From contig CAVPVV010000003.1 of the NCBI GenBank assembly GCA_963709325.1, positions 2,170,001 through 2,234,000 on the forward strand: a stretch of 64,000 nucleotides of DNA. The letters are read 5' to 3'. Positions 17,314-25,261 of the stretch are shown here, in pieces. The DNA is from VFZN01 sp963709325 (GTDB taxonomy: Bacteria > Acidobacteriota > Vicinamibacteria > Vicinamibacterales > UBA2999). The stretch's first letter is position 1; every line of letters begins with the position of its first letter. The notes beneath the pieces are model-generated. The model searched no databases and was not told where the DNA came from. It saw only the letters and a list, made by a program, of their open reading frames with translations. A program made the position numbers and the translations under genes.

Positions 17314-18018
17314 TCAGAACCTGAAGCTGACACCGCCGCCGAGCCGCATGATGTTGCGATCCTGCGAGAGCCTGAAGTACTTCGCGTCCACATCCCCCCA
17401 CAGCTGCTTGAAGAGGCGCACGCTGGCGCCGGCTCCGCCGTTGAAGGCATAGCCGGTGTGCGACACCGACTGGTTGCTCTCCGAGCTCTGCGAGGTCTGT
17501 TGGAGCGTGAAGTCCTGCTCCGTGTCGTTGATGCCGAGACCGCCCGAAAGGTACGGGCGGAACCGCGCGGTCTGGACCGGCAGCTCGTAACGGATGCCGA
17601 GCGTACCGATCAGCGTCCGGCCGTCGATCGTCCCGCGCATCTGGCCCAGGCCGGGCAGGTCGGGCAAATTCGGGAAGTTGTTGCCGGGGAAGCGGCCGTT
17701 ACCGAATCGAACCGACCGGCGCGTCAGGAGATCACGGACCGTGTTGCTGGTCGCGCTGCGATCGAAGTCGAGGACGTTGTCCCGGAACCCTCCGGCCGCG
17801 GCGTCGATCCAGGTGAAGTCACCCTCGAACCAGAAGTGCTCCGAGAAGCGATAGCCGACGGTCCCGCCAAGCGCGAGCTCCGCGTCGCCGGAGACGGTAG
17901 CCACCGCCGGCGCGAACGAGACGCGCAGCCGCTCGTCCTGGGCGCGGGCCGACGCGGGCACGAGTAAGAGGAAGGCGATCAGCGCCACGAACGGCGCCGA
18001 CTTTGTGACATTTGACAT
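17314..18018 (-). CDS. Outer-membrane beta-barrel protein (OmpW/OmpA-barrel size class)
   Basis: A 234-residue exported protein. The signal peptide is APFVALIAFLLLVPASARAQ. Alternating strands follow (GTVGYRFSEHFWFEGDFTW, GTLGIRYELPV, FRPYLSGGLGIND, HTGYAFNGGAGASVRLFKQ) and the last residue is Phe (GGGVSFRF), the usual outer-membrane insertion signal. It most likely forms an eight- to ten-strand barrel. ATG 18018 has AGGAGCC upstream; longer frames to 18213 lack a signal peptide at the right place. It is monocistronic and convergent with the M28-like gene. Confidence 0.8.
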   Translation of the reverse strand: MSNVTKSAPFVALIAFLLLVPASARAQDERLRVSFAPAVATVSGDAELALGGTVGYRFSEHFWFEGDFTWIDAAAGGFRDNVLDFDRSATSNTVRDLLTRRSVRFGNGRFPGNNFPNLPDLPGLGQMRGTIDGRTLIGTLGIRYELPVQTARFRPYLSGGLGINDTEQDFTLQQTSQSSESNQSVSHTGYAFNGGAGASVRLFKQLWGDVDAKYFRLSQDRNIMRLGGGVSFRF

Positions 18019-18282
18019 ACCGGCTCCTGAGTGTGCTGTGGCGAGGGCATCGCCGGCGCCGCCCGCCGTGCGCGTTGTCCGCCGAATGAGACGGATTCGC
18101 ACGCCAGGCACGCACCGGAGCAAGTGGTATGCCGGAGGGCGCAGCGCCGCAGCTGGAAGCGCCTCGGGGTGGCGCGGGCCCGCGTCCGCATGGTAGCCTT
18201 GCACCCCTTCCACCCACCCATTTCCGGGCCAGAGCGGAGGGGAACCCCCATGCGATCCAAGGCGCGCAAACGGAGAGGTGCC

Positions 18283-18894
18283 ATGAGCGGATCAAAGAAC
18301 GACCACGGCTCCACGGCCGATGCCGGTCGGCCCAACGGGCGCGAGCGGCAGGCTGTGGATCCGGCCAGCGGCGCCAGCATCGACAAGGTGCGCGACATTC
18401 TGTTCGGCGGACAGATGCGCGAGTTCGAACGCCGCTTCACCCGACTCGAAGAGCGGCTTCTCAAGGAAACCACGGACCTCAGGGCTCACGTCAAATCCCG
18501 GCTCGAGGCGCTCGAAGCGTTCAGCAAGAAGGAGAGCGAGTCGCTGGCCGACCAGATCAAGGCCGAAAAGGACTCCCGGGTCGAGGCCCTCACCGGCCTG
18601 TCGCGGGAGTTGAAGGACACCGCCAAGAGCTTCGAGCGCCGCGCGACGACCACCGACGATCAGCAGGCCAAGGGCCAGCGCGAGCTAAGGCAGCAGATCC
18701 TCGAGCAGGGCCAGAAGCTGAGCGACGAGATCCGGAAGCGGACCGAGGAAGTGGTGGCCGCGCTGGGCCGCGAGGCCCAGCAACTCCGCACCGACAAAGC
18801 CGATCGCGCGAACCTGGCGGCGCTGCTCACCGAGATGGCGCTGCGCCTGACCGGTGACTTTGAGCTGCCGGACGGTGAGGACTCGAGGGAGTGA
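18283..18894 (+). CDS. Cytoplasmic coiled-coil protein, first gene of the OmpA/Rab-GTPase operon
   Basis: The 203 residues are highly charged and helical. After a disordered start, VRDILFGGQMREFERRFTRLEERLLKE begins a near-continuous heptad pattern to about residue 175, and the last part (NLAALLTEMALRLTGDFELP) is a short hydrophobic helix that could be a docking site. No membrane segment or enzyme motif is present. GGAGAG precedes ATG 18283; ATG 18250 with GGAGG is an in-frame alternative adding 11 residues. The stop overlaps the next gene by four bases. I do not recognise a named family with a function; the context points to a scaffold for the membrane protein and GTPase encoded downstream. 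Confidence 0.75.
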   Translation: MSGSKNDHGSTADAGRPNGRERQAVDPASGASIDKVRDILFGGQMREFERRFTRLEERLLKETTDLRAHVKSRLEALEAFSKKESESLADQIKAEKDSRVEALTGLSRELKDTAKSFERRATTTDDQQAKGQRELRQQILEQGQKLSDEIRKRTEEVVAALGREAQQLRTDKADRANLAALLTEMALRLTGDFELPDGEDSRE

Positions 18895-20633
18895 GCGTGG
18901 TCGGGGCCGAGCGCGGACACGCCGCTGACGGCGACGACTTCTCCGAACTCCGCTCCCTGATTGTCGGGCCCGAACAGCGCGAGCTCGAGGAACTGCAGGC
19001 CCGCCTGTTCGATCCGGCGGAGCAGACGCGGGAGGTCAGCCGGGTGCTGCCCGATGCAATCGCGCTGCGCGGCGCCGACCCGGACCTGACCCGCGCGCTC
19101 ATGCCCTCGGTCGAGGAAGCGGTCACTGCCTCGGTCCGCAAGGACCCGGCGCCGCTCGCCGAGGCGCTCTTCCCCGTGATGGGCCCGGCGATTCGCAAGG
19201 CGATCGCCCATGCGCTCGCCGGGATGATGGAGTCGCTCAATCGGGCCGTGGAGCACAGCGTCTCGCTCCGCGCCGTTCGGTGGCGATGGACCGCGCTCAC
19301 GACCGGCAAGCCATTTGCCGAAATCGTCCTTCTGAACACGCTGCAGTACCGCGTCGAGCAGGTGTTCCTCGTCCACGCCGAGTCGGGGCTGCTGCTCCAG
19401 CACGTCACCGCCGACCCGGAGGCCGGGCGCGATGCCGATCAGATTTCGGCAATGCTGACCGCGATCCAGGACTTCGTGCGCGATTCCTTCCGGGCCGGCG
19501 GCGGCGACACGCTGGATGCGCTGCGCGTCGGCGACCTCGCGGTGATCGTCGAACAGGGCCCGCGGGCGTTCCTGGCCGGAGTCGTGCGGGGAGCGCCACC
19601 ACCGGGACTTCGGGAACGCTTCCAGGTCGCGCTCGAGAGCGTTCACCGGCGGCTCGGCATCGAGCTGCAGGAGTTCGCCGGAGACGCGTCGCGCCTCGAG
19701 CGGGCTCGCCCGCTGCTCGAGGCCTGTCTGCTCAGCGAGTTCCGGCCGCGGCCCCTGGCGTCGTCGCGGCGCTGGGCCGTCGTTGCCGCAGTGGTGCTCG
19801 TCGCGGCGGCCGCGTGGGGCCTGCTCGGATGGCGCGAGCGCCGGGCGTGGGACGCCTACCTGTCGCGGCTCGGCGACGAGCCGGGCATCACGGTGACGTC
19901 GAGCGGCCGCCGCGGCGGCCGGTTCTTCGTCGCCGGACTCCGCGATGCGCTGGCCGCCGATCCCGCGGAGCTGGCGGCTGCCGCCAACCTCGCTCCGGCG
20001 ACGTTCGACGCGCGATGGGAGCCCTACCAGAGCCTCGCGCCGCAATTCGTTACCACGCGGGCCCGCGATCTGTTGCGCCCTCCCCCGAACGTCTCTCTGG
20101 AATATCGCGACGGCATCCTCACGGCCAGCGGGCCCGCTCCCGACCGCTGGGTGGTCGACAGCGAACGCCTCGCACCAGCCATCGCCGGGATTCGGCAGTT
20201 CGTGTACACCGGGGTTGCCCCCGGAAGGCGCCTGAAAGAGCAGCTCGAATCGATCGCCATCCTGTTCGTGCGCGGCCAGGCGCACTTCGCCGCCGGGCAG
20301 GACAGCGCGCTCCGCGCGGCGGAGGCCACGTGCCGGGAACTGAACGACGTGGTCCGCGCGGGCGGGGCGCGAGCCAGGATCGAGATCGTCGGCCACACGG
20401 ACGCGGACGGCACCGAGTTGTCGAACGAGCCGCTCAGTGAGTCGCGGGCGCGCGCGGTCGGCGATATGATCGGCGCGTCGAGACTCGATGCGATGGACGT
20501 CTCTATCAGGGGCCTGGGCAGCGCGTCGCCGCTCACGTCGGGGACGACCGAGCCCGACAAGCAGCGCAACCGCCGCGTGTCGTTCCGCGTCACGCTGCCG
20601 GATGCCGCCAGCCCGGGGAGCGACCGGCCGTGA
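18891..20633 (+). CDS. Inner-membrane OmpA-family protein with a large cytoplasmic sensor-like domain
   Basis: This 580-residue protein has an unusual layout. Residues 1-290 are predicted cytoplasmic; the part from about 145 (QVFLVHAESGLLLQHVTADP, then DALRVGDLAVIVEQGPRAFLAGVVRG) has the pattern of a roadblock/longin-like GTPase-partner fold (inference from pattern). One membrane helix lies near 294-314 (WAVVAAVVLVAAAAWGLL). A BON-like stretch and a C-terminal OmpA domain (about 445-570) follow, with the peptidoglycan-binding pattern IEIVGHTDADG, NEPLSESRARAV and QRNRRVSFRV. It would span the inner membrane and grip the cell wall. GTG 18891 overlaps the upstream stop, and its own stop overlaps the GTPase start. 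Confidence 0.85.
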   Translation: MSVVGAERGHAADGDDFSELRSLIVGPEQRELEELQARLFDPAEQTREVSRVLPDAIALRGADPDLTRALMPSVEEAVTASVRKDPAPLAEALFPVMGPAIRKAIAHALAGMMESLNRAVEHSVSLRAVRWRWTALTTGKPFAEIVLLNTLQYRVEQVFLVHAESGLLLQHVTADPEAGRDADQISAMLTAIQDFVRDSFRAGGGDTLDALRVGDLAVIVEQGPRAFLAGVVRGAPPPGLRERFQVALESVHRRLGIELQEFAGDASRLERARPLLEACLLSEFRPRPLASSRRWAVVAAVVLVAAAAWGLLGWRERRAWDAYLSRLGDEPGITVTSSGRRGGRFFVAGLRDALAADPAELAAAANLAPATFDARWEPYQSLAPQFVTTRARDLLRPPPNVSLEYRDGILTASGPAPDRWVVDSERLAPAIAGIRQFVYTGVAPGRRLKEQLESIAILFVRGQAHFAAGQDSALRAAEATCRELNDVVRAGGARARIEIVGHTDADGTELSNEPLSESRARAVGDMIGASRLDAMDVSIRGLGSASPLTSGTTEPDKQRNRRVSFRVTLPDAASPGSDRP

Positions 20634-21115
20634 TCCAGAAGAAGATCTGCCTGCTGGGTGGATTCGGCGTCGGCAAGACGAGCCTCGTCTCCCGCTACGT
20701 CCACAGCATCTTCTCCGACAAGTACCTGACCACGCTGGGCGTGAAGATCGAGAAGAAGGCGGTCACGGTCGAGGATAAGAGCGTCGAGCTCATAATCTGG
20801 GACCTCCACGGCGAGGACGAGTTCCAGAAGGTGAACATGTCGTACCTGCGAGGGGCCTCCGGCTACTTGCTCGTCGCCGACGGCACGAGGCGGCATTCCA
20901 TCGACACGGCCTTGATGCTGCACGAGGCGGCGCGCCGGTCGATCGGCAAAGTGCCGTTCATTCTCGTCGTCAACAAGGTCGACCTCGCCGATTCGTGGGA
21001 GATCGATCCGACCGCGCTCGAGCGCTTCGGCGTGCCGGTTGTCAGGACGAGCGCGAAATCCGGCGAGCACGTCGAGGACACGTTCGCCGCCCTCGCGCGC
21101 GCAGTTAGTGCCTGA
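20630..21115 (+). CDS. Rab/Ras-like small GTPase
   Basis: A 161-residue small GTPase with all G motifs: G1 GGFGVGKTS (about residues 10-18), G3 IIWDLHGEDEF (DxxG), G4 NKVD and G5 TSAKS. The usual switch-II Gln after the G3 Gly is Glu here, as in some bacterial Rab-like proteins, so intrinsic hydrolysis may differ. No lipidation motif or membrane segment is present. It starts at GTG 20630, overlapping the OmpA-family stop by four bases, which ties its synthesis to that protein. In MglA-type systems such a GTPase cycles with a roadblock partner; the cytoplasmic domain of the OmpA protein is the natural candidate (inference). Confidence 0.92.
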   Translation: MIQKKICLLGGFGVGKTSLVSRYVHSIFSDKYLTTLGVKIEKKAVTVEDKSVELIIWDLHGEDEFQKVNMSYLRGASGYLLVADGTRRHSIDTALMLHEAARRSIGKVPFILVVNKVDLADSWEIDPTALERFGVPVVRTSAKSGEHVEDTFAALARAVSA

Positions 21116-21149
21116 CGCAGCCACCTCGCGGAGGAAGCGGGACACCACG

Positions 21150-21728
21150 ATGAGCGACGACCTGCTGAAATCGCTGATCCCGGCGCTGGACATTGCGGCG
21201 TTCGAGCGGCGGGATGATGGCTCGTTCGGGTCGATTGCGCCTGTGCCGCCCTGGTTCACGCGGCTCGTGGCCGACCCGGCGTTCCCGTTCCTCGGCCACA
21301 TCCTCGAAGAGGCGAACCGGTTCTGGCTCGCGGGCCGGCCCGGAGTCTACGAGTGGGGACCTGTCGCCGAGGTGGACGAAGCGGGCGCCGAGTTTCATTA
21401 CAAGGTCGCCGCGGTCACGACCGCGGAGGGTCGTTTCCTGATCTTCCAGCTGGATCGGGCCAGTGACCAGATCCGGCGCGTCATGCAGACGGTCCGCTCC
21501 CGCCAGCTCGAGGTCGAGCAGACCGGTGACGCCTCGGCGGCCCGCCACGCGGCGCTCCGCGCGGTCCGGATTGCCGCTGATCACGTTCAGGAGGCGCTCG
21601 GACGGGTTCGCGGGCTGGGCAGCGAAGTGACCGCCAATCGCGCCGTCGCAGAACTGTCGGCCAGCAGTGAGGCGCTCCTGCACGCGGTCCGCGCCGCGGA
21701 CCGCCCGGCCGGCCCATCTCGCGCCTGA
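21150..21728 (+). CDS. PAS-like sensory protein, last gene of the GTPase operon
   Basis: A 192-residue soluble protein. The first 110 residues (VPPWFTRLVADPAFPFLGHI, then EEANRFWLAGRPGVYEWGPV and AEGRFLIFQLDRASDQI) match the N-terminal PAS-like domain found on some histidine kinases beside Rab-like GTPase genes (recollection of the pattern, not checked). The kinase part is absent; instead a helical tail with heptad character runs from about 118 to 188. It starts at ATG 21150 after GAGGAAG, 34 bases beyond the GTPase stop. A signal-input or adaptor role is likely, but no ligand is evident. Confidence 0.65.
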   Translation: MSDDLLKSLIPALDIAAFERRDDGSFGSIAPVPPWFTRLVADPAFPFLGHILEEANRFWLAGRPGVYEWGPVAEVDEAGAEFHYKVAAVTTAEGRFLIFQLDRASDQIRRVMQTVRSRQLEVEQTGDASAARHAALRAVRIAADHVQEALGRVRGLGSEVTANRAVAELSASSEALLHAVRAADRPAGPSRA

Positions 21729-21736
21729 GACCGCCC

Positions 21737-22975
21737 ATGGACTTCTCACGCCGCCTGTTCATCGCCGCCACCGCGTCGGCCGCCGCCGGAATAAGCTCCA
21801 CAGCGGTGCGCGCGAACGCCGCAAACTCAGTGCAGGCCTCGTCGCAGGCCGGTCCTGGTGACGATCCGCTCGGGGTGCGGGCCGACTTCCCGGTCGCCGG
21901 CCAGCGGACCTACCTGAACTCCGCCTACATCACGCCGGTCCCGCGCCAGGTCGTCGCCGCCGGTCAGGCGTTCGTCGAGAGCAAGTCGACGCGTCCGATC
22001 CTGCTCGGCGACATGCTGAAGAAGACCAACGAGGTGCGGGAACAATACGCGCGGATGATCAACGCCGGCGTCGACGAGATCGGTTTCCTCTTCTCCACCA
22101 GCGAAGGCGAGAACATCGTTTCCGGCGCGCTCGACCTGAAAAAGGGCGACAACGTCGTGATCGACGAGCTGCACTACGAGACGGAGTTCGTCCTCTATCA
22201 GCACCTGCGGGACAGTCGCGGCGTGGAGCTGCGGGTGGCGAAGCACCGCGACGGGCGGGTGGAGGCGAAGGACCTCGAGCCATTCGTCGATCGGCGAACC
22301 CGGCTGGTGTCGGTGGCGTGGGTCTCGCACCAGAACGGCTTCCGTCACGACATGAAGCCGATTGCGGAGATCGCGCACGCCAACGGCGCGCTGTTCTACA
22401 CCGATGGCATCCAGGCGGTCGGGATGTTCCCGATCGACGTCAAGGCGGCGGGCGTGGACGTGATGTGCGCCGGCACTTACAAGTGGCTGCTCGGCAGCTT
22501 CGGCGTGGCGCCGTTCTACGTGCGCCGCGAAGTGCTCGATCGGATCAAGCTCGATCGCTTTGGCGCGCTGCACGTCGAGCACGAACGTCCGGATGGCGGC
22601 TTCGATCTGTACAAGACGGCGCGTCGCTTCGATTACTCGACTCTGCCGTTCGGCGAGGTCTACCAGCTTGGGGCGGGGCTCACTTACCTGGAGCGGGTCG
22701 GCGTGGACCGCATCGAAGCCCACACGATAGCCCTGGCCCAGGAGCTGCGTTCCGGCCTCGCGTCGCAGGGCTACAGGTTGTTCACGCCCGAGGGCAACCG
22801 GTCGTCGATTGTGACCTACTACACGTCGAAACCAGCCGCGGCGCAGACAGAAGCGTTCACGCGGGCCGCGATCGATGCGACGGTGCGCGCCGACCAGGTG
22901 CGCGTGTCACCGGCGCTCTTCAACACGCGCGCCGACATCGCCCGCTTCCTCGACGTGACTCGCGGCCTCGTCTGA
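21737..22975 (+). CDS. Tat-exported class V aminotransferase (PLP)
   Basis: A 412-residue fold-type I PLP enzyme of the class V (NifS-like) group. A twin-arginine signal opens the protein (SRRLFIAATASAAAG). Core motifs are TYLNSAYITPVPRQV, FLFSTSEGENIVSG, VVIDELHYETEF, SVAWVSHQNGFRHDM, ALFYTDGIQAVG and the PLP-lysine segment CAGTYKWLLGSFG (Lys near 249). The mobile Cys of cysteine desulfurases is not obvious, so it is more likely an isopenicillin-N-epimerase-like or other class V enzyme. Periplasmic PLP enzymes are uncommon but occur. ATG 21737 lies eight bases after the previous stop, so it may share the operon, although its function looks separate. Confidence 0.85.
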   Translation: MDFSRRLFIAATASAAAGISSTAVRANAANSVQASSQAGPGDDPLGVRADFPVAGQRTYLNSAYITPVPRQVVAAGQAFVESKSTRPILLGDMLKKTNEVREQYARMINAGVDEIGFLFSTSEGENIVSGALDLKKGDNVVIDELHYETEFVLYQHLRDSRGVELRVAKHRDGRVEAKDLEPFVDRRTRLVSVAWVSHQNGFRHDMKPIAEIAHANGALFYTDGIQAVGMFPIDVKAAGVDVMCAGTYKWLLGSFGVAPFYVRREVLDRIKLDRFGALHVEHERPDGGFDLYKTARRFDYSTLPFGEVYQLGAGLTYLERVGVDRIEAHTIALAQELRSGLASQGYRLFTPEGNRSSIVTYYTSKPAAAQTEAFTRAAIDATVRADQVRVSPALFNTRADIARFLDVTRGLV

Positions 22976-22977
22976 GC

Positions 22978-23016
22978 GATCACCGCGGCGCGATCATCGG
23001 CCGCCGCGGTCAGGTG
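22978..23016 (-). repeat. Copy of the 3' end of the downstream metal-permease gene
   Basis: The 24 bases 22978-23001 are identical to 24421-24444, which encode the last residues (MIAPR plus stop) of the metal ABC permease, and similarity continues for about 15 bases with a small gap. No permease gene precedes this copy, so it is a gene-tail remnant. Confidence 0.7.
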
Positions 23017-23050
23017 GGGCTGTGCCCAGCCAGCCGCACGCATGCCGCAC

Positions 23051-23240
23051 CTACTGCTTGTTGGTGGCCAGGGCCTTCGACGTCACCTGCACCATCGCGG
23101 CATGCAGCGTGCCGGCGTTGTCCTGATAGTCCACGGTGACGCGATCGCCGACTCCGGTGGCGGTGCTCGGCGTCAGCTTGCCCGTCTGCGACCTGGTCCC
23201 CAGTCCCTTGCCCTTGAACTTCGTGCTGGAGCCCCTCCTT
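23051..23240 (-). pseudogene. N-terminally truncated small periplasmic protein (DUF5666-like)
   Basis: On the minus strand, reading towards the TAG at 23051-23053, the frame encodes about 60 residues with good folded character: STKFKGKGLGTRSQTGKLT, then TGVGDRVTVDYQDNAGTLH and AAMVQVTSKALATNKQ. This resembles the C-terminus of small OB-fold-like exported proteins of Acidobacteriota (DUF5666-like, a tentative match). The 5' part is missing: upstream the frame passes into unrelated basic sequence with no start codon and no signal peptide. Confidence 0.5.
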
Positions 23241-23329
23241 TCGAAGGCGAGGCCCCATCCTGCTGCCGCCGCTGTGCGGCGGACAAACGATGCCCCTTAC
23301 AATCTGTCGGACTCGGAAGGAGCCGCACG

Positions 23330-24397
23330 ATGCCCACCCGTCGACAATTCCTTGCCCAGTCAGCGGCCGCCGGTGTGGCTGCTGCCGGCTCCAGACTCCC
23401 CGCGCTGCAGGGCGGCGGCCGGCGCCGCGAGGTGCGGCTTGCGGGCCGGCGGGTGAAGACCATCGATGCCCACGCCCATACTTTCATTCCCGCGGTCGTG
23501 GACGTCGTCCGCGGCTCCGCCCTGGAGCGAACGGCGACGACATCGGCGGCAGGTAATCTGGTCATGAGCGACGAGCGGGTCAGGCTCATGGACGAGCAGG
23601 GCATCGACGTCGAAGTCCTCACCATCAATCCGTGGTGGTACAGCGCTGACCGCGAGCTCGCCGCACGCATCGTCGAAGCGCAGAACAGGGGCCTCGCGGC
23701 ATTGTGCGGAGCCCGGCCGGATCGTTTCGTCGCGCTGGCGACCGTCGCGATGCAGCACCCCGAACTGGCCGCGGAACAGCTCGACGACGCGTTCAAGACG
23801 CATCGGATGCGCGGCGTGTCGCTCGGTGCGGTGGTCGGCCAGGAGGAACTGGCAGACCCGCGGTTCGATCCGTTCTGGAAGCGGGCAGAAGCGCTCCAGG
23901 CCCTGATTTTCATTCACCCGCAGGGCGTCCCTCAACTGAGCGGACGCCTGCAAGGCAATGGATTTCTCGGCAACGTGATCGGCAATCCGCTCGACACCAC
24001 CATCGCGCTGGCCCACCTCATCTTCGAGGGCGTGCTCGACCGGTTTCCGGATCTGCGAGTCTGCGGCGCGCACGGCGGGGGATTCCTGCCGTCGTACAAG
24101 GGGCGATTCGATCAGGGGTGTGTGGCGTTTCCGGCCAACTGCAAGGGGACGATCAAGAAGAAGCCGAGTGAGTACCTGAATCAGTGCTACTTCGATTCGA
24201 TGGTCTTCACTTCGGAAGGGCTGCGCCACCTCGTGGCCGAGTACGGCGCCCATCACATTGTCATGGGAACGGACTACCCGTTCCCATGGACGACCACGTC
24301 AGTGGATCACATCCTGAATACGCCAGGTTTGTCAGACACGGATAAGGCGGCGATGCTCGGAGGCAATCTCATGCGCCTGCTCGGAATTCCGGCCTAG
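23330..24397 (+). CDS. Tat-exported amidohydrolase (ACMSD-like)
   Basis: A 355-residue amidohydrolase. The N-terminus is a Tat signal (TRRQFLAQSAAAGVAAAG). The TIM-barrel metal-site motifs are DAHAHTFIP (HxH, about residues 47-49), FIHPQG, CGAHGGGFLP and MGTDYPFPW (Asp). This pattern fits the ACMSD/uracil-carboxylate branch, which decarboxylates or hydrolyses aromatic acids using one divalent metal. ATG 23330 follows GAAGGAG. A perfect 14-base palindrome (CCGGCCTAGGCCGG, 24389-24402) spans its stop codon, in the short gap before the convergent permease gene; it could act in termination but has no T run. Confidence 0.88.
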   Translation: MPTRRQFLAQSAAAGVAAAGSRLPALQGGGRRREVRLAGRRVKTIDAHAHTFIPAVVDVVRGSALERTATTSAAGNLVMSDERVRLMDEQGIDVEVLTINPWWYSADRELAARIVEAQNRGLAALCGARPDRFVALATVAMQHPELAAEQLDDAFKTHRMRGVSLGAVVGQEELADPRFDPFWKRAEALQALIFIHPQGVPQLSGRLQGNGFLGNVIGNPLDTTIALAHLIFEGVLDRFPDLRVCGAHGGGFLPSYKGRFDQGCVAFPANCKGTIKKKPSEYLNQCYFDSMVFTSEGLRHLVAEYGAHHIVMGTDYPFPWTTTSVDHILNTPGLSDTDKAAMLGGNLMRLLGIPA

Positions 24398-24422
24398 GCC
24401 GGCGGCGCCAGGGCACCCAGGA

Positions 24423-25259
24423 TCACCGCGGCGCGATCATCGGCTTGGCCGCCGCCATCAGGACGAGCACCAGGCCAAACGTGCAGACGATGGTGGCGCC
24501 GGTCGGCAGGTCGAAGCGGACCGAGAAGTACATCCCGAGCAGTGAGACCACCGTCCCCATCACCCAGCCGATCGCCAGCCGGGTCCCGATGCGATCGGCG
24601 TAGATCATCGCCGCCACCGACGGCACGATCAGGTAGCAGAAGACCAGCAGCACGCCGGCGATCGCCACCGACGAGGTGACGACGAAACCGAACGATAGAT
24701 AGAAGAGAAAGTCCCAGAGCCGCAGGGGAATGCCTTCTGCAATCGCCTTGTCCGGATCCATCGAGATCAGGAGGAAGCGCCTGCGGTAGATGTAATGGAA
24801 CAACCCGACGGCCGCGTAAAGGATTGCAGTCTTCCCTGCCTCAGGCCAAGAGACGGCCAGGATGTTCCCGACCAGCATGTCCTTGAGGTGCTCGCCTTGC
24901 GCGGTGGACTGGCTCATCGCCAGGATCGACGCGGCGGATGCCACCGCGTACGAGATGCCGATCACCGCCTCCTGGGGAATTCGTGACCGCTGACCGTGGT
25001 GCACGAGCGAAAAAACCGCCGCGCCGATGAAGGTGAACCCGAGACTGAACCAGTACACGCCCGGGCTGTGGGGATCGCCGCCGGAGAACGGCACCAGCAT
25101 CGCCACGGTGGCGCCGAGCGCCGCGATCTGGGCCAGCGACAGGTCGACGAAGATGACGCCCCGCTCGACGACGTGAACGCCGAGGTAGGTGTGAATGCCG
25201 GTGAGGATCAGGCTCGCGACAAAGGGCGCGGCCAGGAACTGCAGCATCACCGAGTCCAT
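24423..25259 (-). CDS. znuB: Metal ABC transporter permease (ZnuB/MntB family)
   Basis: A 278-residue permease of the ABC-3 family with eight to nine membrane helices: FVASLILTGIHTYLGVHVVERGVIFVD, SLAQIAALGATVAML, QEAVIGISYAVASAASILA, DFLFYLSFGFVVTSS and AIAGVLLVFCYLIVPSVAAM. The coupling region DPDKAIAEGIPLRLWDF is present. It would carry zinc, manganese or iron across the inner membrane together with the binding protein encoded just upstream. It starts at ATG 25259, two bases after the binding-protein stop. No ATPase gene follows; the next gene is convergent. Confidence 0.88.
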   Translation of the reverse strand: MDSVMLQFLAAPFVASLILTGIHTYLGVHVVERGVIFVDLSLAQIAALGATVAMLVPFSGGDPHSPGVYWFSLGFTFIGAAVFSLVHHGQRSRIPQEAVIGISYAVASAASILAMSQSTAQGEHLKDMLVGNILAVSWPEAGKTAILYAAVGLFHYIYRRRFLLISMDPDKAIAEGIPLRLWDFLFYLSFGFVVTSSVAIAGVLLVFCYLIVPSVAAMIYADRIGTRLAIGWVMGTVVSLLGMYFSVRFDLPTGATIVCTFGLVLVLMAAAKPMIAPR

Positions 25260-25261
25260 GG

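Noticed and set aside
24389..24402. Rho-independent terminator at the palindrome CCGGCCTAGGCCGG
   Set aside because: The palindrome is perfect but includes the stop codon, has no loop and is not followed by a T run.
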